This document shows, one piece after another, positions 55,351-64,000 of a DNA stretch of 64,000 bases. The translations under genes and the position numbers were made by a program. The notes under the pieces were generated by a model. It searched no databases. It was not told where the DNA came from and saw nothing but the letters and a program-made list of their open reading frames with translations. Location: the NCBI RefSeq assembly GCF_051020955.1, contig NW_027477088.1:1-64000 (forward strand). Reading direction: 5' to 3'. Every line of letters starts with the position of its first letter. Within the stretch, counting starts at the first letter, position 1. Source of the DNA: Megalopta genalis. Its lineage: Eukaryota; Arthropoda; Insecta; Hymenoptera; Halictidae.

Positions 55351-58300
55351 TGCGATATAAGTGATATAGCTTCAAATGCTGGCGAAATAAACGAGTTACC
55401 TTCAAATCCATGCGAAACACATGATGTAGCTTCAAATCAATGCGATGTAGATTATTTAGCTTCAAATCCATGCGAAGCAAATGATTTTGCTGCAAATACT
55501 TGCGATATAAGTAATATGGCTTCAAATAATGGCGAAATAATCGAGTTAGCTTCAAATCCAAGCGAAGCACATTATGTAGCTTCAAATCAATGCGATGTAG
55601 AAGGTTTTGCTTCAAATCCAGGCGAAACAAATGATTTAGCTTCAAATCCATTCGAAACACATGGTATAGCTTCAAATCAATGCGATGTATAAGGTTTAGC
55701 TTCAAATCCAAGTGAAACAAATGATTTAGCTTCAAATACTTGCGATATAAGTGATATTGCTTCAAATGCTGGCGAAGCGAACGAGTTAGCTTCAAATCCA
55801 TGCGAAACACATGATGCAGATTCAAATCAATGCGATGTAGAAGATTTAGCTTCAAATCCAGGCGAAACAAATGATTTAGCTTCAAATACTGGTCAAACAA
55901 ACGAGTTAGCTTCAAATCCATGCGAAACACATGATGTAGCTTCATATCGATGCGACGTATAAGGTTTAGCTTCAAATCCATGCGAAACAAATGATTTAGC
56001 TTCAAATACTTGCGATATATGTGATATAGTTTCAAATGCTGGCGAAATAATCGAGTTAGATTCAAATCCAAGGGAAACAAATGATTTAGCTTCAAATCAA
56101 TGCGATGTAGAAGGTTTAGCTTCAAATCCAGGCGAAACAAATGATTTAGCTTCAAATACTGGTCAAACAAACGAGTTAGCTTCAAATCCATGCGAAACAC
56201 ATGATGTAGCTTCATATCAATGCGATGTAGAAAGATTAGCTTCAAATCCATGCGAAACACATGATGTGACTTCGAATCAATGCGATGTATAAGGTTTAGA
56301 TTCAACTCCATGCGAAACAAATGATTTAGCTTCAAATACTTGCGATATAAGTGATATAGTTTCAAATGCTGGCGAAATAATCGAGTTAGCTTCAAATCCA
56401 TGCGAAACACATGATGTAGCTTCAAATCAATGCGATGTAGAAAGATTAGCTTCAAATCCATGCGAAACACATGATGTTACTTCGAATCAATGCGATGTAT
56501 AAGGTTTAGCTTCTACTCCATGCGAAACTAATGATTTAGCTTCTTATACTTGCGATATAAGGGATATAGCTTCAAATGCTGGCGATATAAACGAGTTACC
56601 TTCAAATCCATGCGAAACACATGATGTAGCTTCAAATGTATAAGGATTAGTATCAAATCCATGCGAAACAAATGATTTAGCTTCAAATACTTGCGACGTA
56701 AGTGATATAGCTTCAAATGCAGGCGAAACAAATGAGTTAGCTTCAAATCCATGGGGAACATATGATGTAGCTTCAAATCAATGCAATGCGTAAGGTTTAG
56801 CTTCAAATGAATGCGATGTATAAGGTTTAGCTTCAAATCCATGCGAAACAAATGATTTGGCTTCAAATGCTTGCGATATACGTGATATAGCTTCAAATGC
56901 TGGCGAAATAAACGAGTTAGCTTCAAATCCATGCGAAACATATGATGTAGCATCAAATCAATGCGATGTAGAAGGTTTGGCTACAGATCCATGCGAAACA
57001 AATGATTCAGCTTCAAATACTTCCGATATAATTGATATAGCTTCAAATGCAGGCGAAACGAACGAGTTGGCGTCAAATCCATGCGAAACACATAATTAAG
57101 CTTCTAATTCATGCGAAACACATGGTTTAGCTTCATATTCATGCGAAACAAATGCTTTAGCTTCTAATACATCCGACGTATGTGATATAGCTACAAATGC
57201 AGGCGAAGCAAACGAGTTGGCTTTAAATCCATGCGAAACACATGATGTAGCTTCAAATCAATGCGATGTAGAATGATTAGCTTCATATCAATGCGAAACA
57301 AATGATGTAGCTTCAAATCAATGCGATGTATATGGTTTAGCTTCTACTCCATGCGAAACAAATGATTTAGCTTCATATACTTGCGATATAAGTGATATAG
57401 CTTCAAATGCTGGCGAAATAAACGAGATACCTTCAAATCCATGCGAAACACATGATGTAGCTTCAAATGTATAACGTTTAGTATCAAATCCATGGAAACA
57501 AATGATTTAGCTTCAAATACTTGTGACGTAAGTGATATCGCTTCAAATGCAGGCGAAACAAACGAGTTAGCTTCAAATCCATGCGAAACACATGATGTAG
57601 CTTCAAATCAATGCGATGTTGAAGGTTTAGCTTCAAATCCACGCGAAACAAATGATTTAACTTTAAATACTTGCGATCTAAGTGGTCTAGCATCAAATGC
57701 TTGCGAAATAATCGAGTTATCTTCAAATCCATGCGAAACACATGATGTAGCTTCAAATCAAAACGATGTAGAAGGTTTAGCTTCATATCCATGTGTAGCA
57801 AGTGATTTCACTTCAAATACTTGCGATATAAGTGGTCTAGCATCAAATGCTGGCGAAATAATCGAGATAGCTTCAAATCCATGCGAAACACATGATGTAG
57901 CTTCAAATCAATGCGATATAGATGGTTTAGCTTCAAATCCATGCGAAACAAATTATTTAGATTCAAATACTTGCGATATAAGTGATATAGTTTCAAATGC
58001 TGGCGAAATAAACGAGTTAGCTTCAAATCCATGCGAAACAAATGATTTAGCTTCAAATACTTGCGATATAAGTGATATAGTTTCAAATGCTGGCGAAATA
58101 ATCGAGTTAGCTTCAAATCCATGCGAAACAAATGATATAGCTTCAAATCAATGCGATGTAGAAAGATTAGCTTCAAATCCATGCGAAACACATGATGTTA
58201 CTCCAAATCAATGCGATGTATAAGGTTTAGCTTCTACTCCATGCGAAACAAATGATTTAGCTTCATATACTTGCGATATAAGGGGTATAGCTTCAAATGC

Positions 58301-58851
58301 TGGCGAAATAAACGAGTTACCTTCAAATCCATGCGAAACACATGATGTAGCTTCAAATGTATAAGGTTTAGTATCAAATCCATGCGAAACAAATGATTTA
58401 GCTTCAAATACTTGCGACGTAAGTGATATAGCTTCAAATGCAGGCGAAACAAACGAGTTAGCTTCAAATCCATGCGAAACACATGATGTAGCTTCATATC
58501 AATGCGACGTATAAGGTTTAGCTTCAAATCCATGCGAAACAAATGATTTAGCTTCAAATACTTGCGATATATGTGATATAGTTTCAAATGCTGGCGAAAT
58601 AATCGAGTTAGCTTCAAATCCAAGGGAAACAAATGATTTAGCTTCAAATCAATGCGATGTAGAAGGTTTAGCTTCAAATCCAGGCGAAACAAATGATTTA
58701 GCTTCAAATACTGGTCAAACAAACGAGTTAGCTTCAAATCCATGCGAAACACATGATGTAGCTTCATATCAATGCGATGTAGAAAGATTAGCTTCAAATC
58801 CATGCGAAACACATGATGTTACTTCGAATCAATGCGATGTATAAGGTTTAG
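54440..58851. repeat. Large tandem unit (4,412 bp), copy 1
   Basis: This unit is repeated at 58,852-63,414 and begins again at about 63,415. Its length equals 148 monomers less 28 bases: three 21-bp monomers (56,629-56,649, 57,460-57,480, 58,350-58,370) and one private one-base deletion ('ccatggaaac' near 57,494). Marker variants include 'caatgcaatgtgtaagg', 'ccatgtgtagc', 'gaagcaaatg', 'actggtcaaac', 'acatccgacg' and 'tcaaaacgatg'. Confidence 0.88.
56629..56649. repeat. 21-bp truncated monomer ('gcttcaaatgtata')
   Basis: A type B monomer has lost nine bases (caatgcgat), so the core runs straight into 'gtataaggattag' and the next core begins 'gtatcaaat'. The same form is at 57,460-57,480, 58,350-58,370, 61,041-61,061, 61,872-61,892 and 62,913-62,933. 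It marks the right-hand large unit only; I did not see it left of 56 kb. The loss ends on a shared 'at', which fits slippage at a short match. Confidence 0.88.
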
Positions 58852-61800
58852 ATTCAACTCCATGCGAAACACATGATGTAGCTTCAAATCAATGCGATGT
58901 AGATTGTTTAGCTTCAAATCCATGCGGAACAATCGATTTAGCTTCAAATACTTGCGATATATGTGATATAGCTTCAAATGCTGGCGAAATAAACGAGTTA
59001 CCTTCAAATCCATGCGAAACACATGATGTAGCTTCAAATCAATGCGATGTAGATTGTTTAGCTTCAAATCCATGCGGAACAATCGATTTAGCTTGAAATA
59101 CTTGCGATATATGTGATATAGCTTCAAATGCAGGCGAAATAAACGATTTAGCTTCAAATCCATGGGGAACATATGATGTAGCTTCAAATCAATGCAATGT
59201 GTAAGATTTAGCTACAAATGAATGCGATGTATAAGGTTTAGCTTCAAATCCATGCGAAACAAATGATTTAGCTTCAAATACTTGCGATATAAGTGATATA
59301 GCTTCAAATGATGGCGAAATAACCGAGTTAGCTGAAAATCCATGCGAAACACATGATTTAGTTTCAAATCAATGCGATGTTGATGGTTTAGCTTCATATC
59401 CATGCGAAAGAAATGCTTTAGCTTCAAATACTTGCGATATAAGTGATATAGCTTCAAATTCTGGCAAAATAATCGAGTTAGCTTCACCTCCATGCGAAAC
59501 CAATGATGTAGCTTCCAATCAATGCGATGTAGAAGGTTTGGCTTCAGATCCATGGGAAACAAATGATTTGGCTTCAATTCAATGCGATGTTGAAGGTTTA
59601 ACTTCAAATCCATGTGTAGCATGCGATTTAACTTCAAATGCTTGCGATATAAGTTGTCTAGCATCAAATGCAGGCGAAACAAATGATGTAGCTTCAAATC
59701 AATGCGATGTTGAAGGTTTTACTTCAAGTCCATGTGTAGCAAGCGACTTAACTTCAAATACTTGCGATATAAGTGATATAGCTTCAAATGCTGGCGAAAT
59801 AAACGAGTTACCTTCAAATCCATGCGAAACACATGATGTAGCTTCAAATCAATGCGATGTAGATTATTTAGCTTCAAATCCATGCGAAGCAAATGATTTT
59901 GCTGCAAATACTTGCGATATAAGTAATATGGCTTCAAATAATGGCGAAATAATCGAGTTAGCTTCAAATCCAAGCGAAGCACATTATGTAGCTTCAAATC
60001 AATGCGATGTAGAAGGTTTTGCTTCAAATCCAGGCGAAACAAATGATTTAGCTTCAAATCCATTCGAAACACATGGTATAGCTTCAAATCAATGCGATGT
60101 ATAAGGTTTAGCTTCAAATCCAAGTGAAACAAATGATTTAGCTTCAAATACTTGCGATATAAGTGATATTGCTTCAAATGCTGGCGAAGCGAACGAGTTA
60201 GCTTCAAATCCATGCGAAACACATGATGCAGATTCAAATCAATGCGATGTAGAAGATTTAGCTTCAAATCCAGGCGAAACAAATGATTTAGCTTCAAATA
60301 CTGGTCAAACAAACGAGTTAGCTTCAAATCCATGCGAAACACATGATGTAGCTTCATATCGATGCGACGTATAAGGTTTAGCTTCAAATCCATGCGAAAC
60401 AAATGATTTAGCTTCAAATACTTGCGATATATGTGATATAGTTTCAAATGCTGGCGAAATAATCGAGTTAGCTTCAAATCCAAGGGAAACAAATGATTTA
60501 GCTTCAAATCAATGCGATGTAGAAGGTTTAGCTTCAAATCCAGGCGAAACAAATGATTTAGCTTCAAATACTGGTCAAACAAACGAGTTAGCTTCAAATC
60601 CATGCGAAACACATGATGTAGCTTCATATCAATGCGATGTAGAAAGATTAGCTTCAAATCCATGCGAAACACATGATGTGACTTCGAATCAATGCGATGT
60701 ATAAGGTTTAGATTCAACTCCATGCGAAACAAATGATTTAGCTTCAAATACTTGCGATATAAGTGATATAGTTTCAAATGCTGGCGAAATAATCGAGTTA
60801 GCTTCAAATCCATGCGAAACACATGATGTAGCTTCAAATCAATGCGATGTAGAAAGATTAGCTTCAAATCCATGCGAAACACATGATGTTACTTCGAATC
60901 AATGCGATGTATAAGGTTTAGCTTCTACTCCATGCGAAACAAATGATTTAGCTTCTTATACTTGCGATATAAGGGATATAGCTTCAAATGCTGGCGATAT
61001 AAACGAGTTACCTTCAAATCCATGCGAAACACATGATGTAGCTTCAAATGTATAAGGTTTAGTATCAAATCCATGCGAAACAAATGATTTAGCTTCAAAT
61101 ACTTGCGACGTAAGTGATATAGCTTCAAATGCAGGCGAAACAAACGAGTTAGCTTCAAATCCATGGGGAACGTATGATGTAGCTTCAAATCAATGCAATG
61201 TGTAAGGTTTAGCTTCAAATGAATGCGATGTATAAGGTTTAGCTTCAAATCCATGCGAAACAAATGATTTGGCTTCAAATGCTTGCGATATACGTGATAT
61301 AGCTTCAAATGTTGGCGAAATAAACGAGTTAGCTTCAAATCCATGCGAAACATATGATGTAGCATCAAATCAATGCGATGTAGAAGGTTTGGCTACAGAT
61401 CCATGCGAAACAAATGATTCAGCTTCAAATACTTGCGATATAAGCGATATAGCTTCAAATGCAGGCGAAACGAACGAGTTGGCGTCAAATCCATGCGAAA
61501 CACATAATTAAGCTTCTAATTCATGCGAAACACATGGTTTAGCTTCATATTCATGCGAAACAAATGCTTTAGCTTCTAATACATCCGACGTATGTGATAT
61601 AGCTACAAATGCAGGCGAAGCAAACGAGTTGGCTTTAAATCCATGCGAAACACATGATGTAGCTTCAAATCAATGCGATGTAGAATGATTAGCTTCAAAT
61701 CCATGCGAAACAAATGATGTAGCTCCAAATCAATGCGATGTATATGGTTTAGCTTCTACTCCATGCGAAACAAATGATTTAGCTTCATATACTTGCGATA

Positions 61801-63414
61801 TAAGTGATATAGCTTCAAATGCTGGCGAAATAAACGAGTTACCTTCAAATCCATGCGAAACACATGATGTAGCTTCAAATGTATAACGTTTAGTATCAAA
61901 TCCATGCGAAACAAATGATTTAGCTTCAAATACTTGTGACGTAAGTGATATCGCTTCAAATGCAGGCGAAACAAACGAGTTAGCTTCAAATCCATGCGAA
62001 ACACATGATGCAGCTTCAAATTAATGCGATGTAGAAGGTTTGGCTTCAAATCCGAGCGAATCAAATGATTTATCTTCAAATACTTGCGATATAAGTGATA
62101 TTGCTTCAAATGCAGGCGAACCGAACGAGTTAGCTTCAAATCCATGCGAAACACATGATGTAGCTTCAAATCAATGCGATGTTGAAGGTTTAGCTTCAAA
62201 TCCACGCGAAACAAATGATTTAACTTTAAATACTTGCGATCTAAGTGGTCTAGCATCAAATGCTTGCGAAATAATCGAGTTAGCTTCAAATCCATGCGAA
62301 ACACATGATGTAGCTTCAAATCAAAACGATGTAGAAGGTTTAGCTTCATATCCATGTGTAGCAAGTGATTTCACTTCAAATACTTGCGATATAAGTGGTC
62401 TAGCATCAAATGCTGGCGAAATAATCGAGATAGCTTCAAATCCATGCGAAACACATGATGTAGCTTCAAATCAATGCGATATAGATGGTTTAGCTTCAAA
62501 TCCATGCGAAACAAATTATTTAGATTCAAATACTTGCGATATAAGTGATATAGTTTCAAATGCTGGCGAAATAAACGAGTTAGCTTCAAATCCATGCGAA
62601 ACAAATGATTTAGCTTCAAATACTTGCGATATAAGTGATATAGTTTCAAATGCTGGCGAAATAATCGAGTTAGCTTCAAATCCATGCGAAACAAATGATA
62701 TAGCTTCAAATCAATGCGATGTAGAAAGATTAGCTTCAAATCCATGCGAAACACATGATGTTACTTCAAATCAATGCGATGTATAAGGTTTAGCTTCTAC
62801 TCCATGCGAAACAAATGATTTAGCTTCATATACTTGCGATATAAGGGGTATAGCTTCAAATGCTGGCGAAATAAACGAGTTACCTTCAAATCCATGCGAA
62901 ACACATGATGTAGCTTCAAATGTATAAGGTTTAGTATCAAATCCATGCGAAACAAATGATTTAGCTTCAAATACTTGCGACGTAAGTGATATAGCTTCAA
63001 ATGCAGGCGAAACAAACGAGTTAGCTTCAAATCCATGCGAAACACATGATGTAGCTTCATGTCAATGCGACGTGTAAGGTTTAGCTTCAAATCCATGCGA
63101 AACAAATGATTTAGCTTCAAATACTTGCGATATATGTGATATAGTTTCAAATGCTGGCGAAATAATCGAGTTAGCTTCAAATCCAAGGGAAACAAATGAT
63201 TTAGCTTCAAATCAATGCGATGTAGAAGGTTTAGCTTCAAATCCAGGCGAAACAAATGATTTAGCTTCAAATACTGGTCAAACAAACGAGTTAGCTTCAA
63301 ATCCATGCGAAACACATGATGTAGCTTCATATCAATGCGATGTAGAAAGATTAGCTTCAAATCCATGCGAAACACATGATGTTACTTCGAATCAATGCGA
63401 TGTATAAGGTTTAG
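58852..63414. repeat. Large tandem unit (4,563 bp), copy 2
   Basis: This copy is 151 bp longer than copy 1. The difference is one whole extra HOR at 61,981-62,130 (with 'catgatgcagc', 'caaattaatg', 'atccgagcg' and 'gcgaaccg') plus the base lost in copy 1. It keeps the three 21-bp monomers at 61,041-61,061, 61,872-61,892 and 62,913-62,933. Otherwise it differs from copy 1 by scattered substitutions. Confidence 0.88.
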
Positions 63415-64000
63415 ATTCAACTCCATGCGAAACACATGATGTAGCTTCAAATCAATGCGATGTAGATTGTTTAGCTTCAAATCCATCCGGAACAATCGAT
63501 TTAGCTTCAAATACTTGCGATATATGTGATATAGCTTCAAATGCTGGCGAAATAAACGAGTTACCTTCAAATCCATGCGAAACACATGATGTAGCTTCAA
63601 ATCAATGCGATGTAGATTGTTTAGCTTCAAATCCATGCGGAACAATCGATTTAGCTTGAAATACTTGCGATATATGTGATATAGCTTCAAATGCAGGCGA
63701 AATAAACGATTTAGCTTCAAATCCATGGGGAACATATGATGTAGCTTCAAATCAATGCAATGTGTAAGATTTAGCTACAAATGAATGCGATGTATAAGGT
63801 TTAGCTTCAAATCCATGCGAAACAAATGATTTAGCTTCAAATACTTGCGATATAAGTGATATAGCTTCAAATGATGGCGAAATAACCGAGTTAGCTGAAA
63901 ATCCATGCGAAACACATGATTTAGTTTCAAATCAATGCGATGTTGATGGTTTAGCTTCATATCCATGCGAAAGAAATGCTTTAGCTTCAAATACTTGCGA
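63415..64000. repeat. Large tandem unit, copy 3 (cut by the window edge)
   Basis: From about 63,415 the sequence follows 58,852 onward at an offset of 4,563 bp, including 'gtgtaagatttagctac', 'gttagctgaaaatcc' and 'gcgaaagaaatgc'. I noticed one difference, 'atccatccgg' near 63,485 for 'atccatgcgg'. The third copy shows that this unit, more than 4 kb long, is itself tandemly repeated beyond the window. Confidence 0.85.

Larger units (their letters stand above)
1..64000. repeat. Satellite array: 30-bp monomers in 150-bp higher-order repeats, spanning the whole window
   Basis: Every 30 bases the core tagcttcaaat returns. The 19-base remainder falls into five types. Type A is ccatgcgaaacacatgatg, B is caatgcgatgtagaaggtt, C is ccatgcgaaacaaatgatt, D is acttgcgatataagtgata and E is gctggcgaaataaacgagt. 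The order A-B-C-D-E is kept, giving a 150-bp HOR. Local departures include doubled A-B pairs (for example near 2,010-2,130), chimeric monomers and 21- or 29-bp monomers. The array crosses both window edges and nothing unique interrupts it, so no stretch holds a supported gene. The consensus is about 36% GC. I infer a eukaryotic heterochromatic satellite from size and hierarchy; I do not recognise the family or species. Confidence 0.97.

Noticed and set aside
56857..57099. Short plus-strand open frames starting at 'atggcttcaaat', seen at many sites
   Set aside because: The ATG comes from a recurrent tta-to-ttg change preceded by 'a' or 'ga' before the gct codon. No ribosome-binding or Kozak context stands out from other monomers and the products are only repeat decapeptides.
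57100..57240. Possible inserted foreign element, because monomers here look odd ('cttctaattc', 'acatccgacg')
   Set aside because: The 30-bp phase and core are kept, and the same variants recur at about 61,510-61,650 in the next copy of the large unit, so these are diverged monomers and not an insertion.
1..64000. CRISPR array, because of regularly spaced repeats of about 30 bp
   Set aside because: The repeats are head to tail with no unique spacers; the sequence between cores is itself repeated every 150 bp. No cas genes or leader are present.
1..64000. One giant repetitive protein gene (Cys-bearing ASN decapeptides on +, or LKL decapeptides on -)
   Set aside because: Stops and frame-shifting 29-bp monomers break every frame many times, recur with the repeats, and core changes are mostly amino-acid changing. 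No start region, signal peptide, intron pattern or non-repeat domain is visible.
1..64000. Coding under a code that reads TAA and TAG as glutamine (ciliate-like)
   Set aside because: It would remove many plus-frame stops, but TGA stops ('gcttgaaatc', 'ccatgagaaac') and the amplified one-base deletions would still break the frame.
1..64000. Protein pentapeptide-repeat or leucine-rich-repeat family
   Set aside because: The plus-strand decapeptide lacks the leucine or phenylalanine every five residues of A(D/N)LXX repeats, and the minus-strand decapeptide is shorter than leucine-rich-repeat units and lacks their LxxLxLxxN pattern.
1..64000. CENP-B box as a centromere marker
   Set aside because: The nearest strings, such as 'cttcgaatccatgcgaa', do not fit the TTCG-NNNN-A-NN-CGGG spacing and lack CGGG. 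Centromere identity stays an inference from array structure alone.
1..64000. Plasmid or phage origin iterons, or telomere repeats
   Set aside because: Iteron clusters are short and lie next to replication genes, which are absent here. The monomer has no G-rich telomere-like motif.

Overview
The whole 64,000-base window is one uninterrupted tandem repeat (satellite) array. It is in progress at base 1 and still in progress at base 64,000, so the true array is longer. I found no unique sequence, no recognisable gene, no tRNA or rRNA, no transposon and no CRISPR array. The basic monomer is 30 bp. Each monomer opens with a shared 11-base core, tagcttcaaat, followed by a 19-base variable part with a nearly fixed 'gcga' in its middle. 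Five monomer types (A to E) follow each other in fixed order and form a 150-bp higher-order repeat (HOR). By arithmetic this is about 2,130 monomers, or about 425 HORs. GC is about 36% from the five type consensuses.

Above the HOR is a third layer. Segments from 300 bp to about 4.5 kb are duplicated in tandem or at a distance, and nearly every offset is a multiple of 30 (often 150) bp, give or take a few inherited small indels. Layout: 61-2,417 is repeated as 3,210-6,346 (with an internal 629-bp duplication); 7-11 kb has 749-bp and 300-bp duplications; 11-18 kb has 900-bp and 1,950-bp duplications; 19.5-25 kb has 450-, 989- and 6,926-bp offsets; 27-43 kb is a mosaic with 929-, 2,309-, 3,659- and 4,349-bp offsets; 43-51 kb shares a block at 7,165 bp; 51,631-55,350 is a 1,860-bp tandem pair that looks identical; 54,440 to the end is a large unit of 4,412 then 4,563 bp, with a third copy running off the window.

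Long open reading frames exist on both strands (up to 646 codons on +, 553 on -), but they follow from a period divisible by three. They overlap each other on opposite strands, end at variant bases that recur with the repeats, and are broken by 29-bp monomers and other single-base indels copied around the array. Core variants change amino acids freely. I therefore read the array as non-coding satellite DNA, not as a giant repetitive gene. Size, depth of hierarchy and homogenisation suggest a eukaryotic heterochromatic, possibly centromeric or pericentromeric, satellite. The species cannot be told from the sequence; the regularly retained CpG in each monomer hints at weak CpG methylation or very recent homogenisation.

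The stretch at about 45,365-48,345 differs from the rest: it holds about 30 single-base indels, mostly in short homopolymers, which looks like unpolished long-read sequence or a poorly supported assembly patch. No operon or pathway can be described here.
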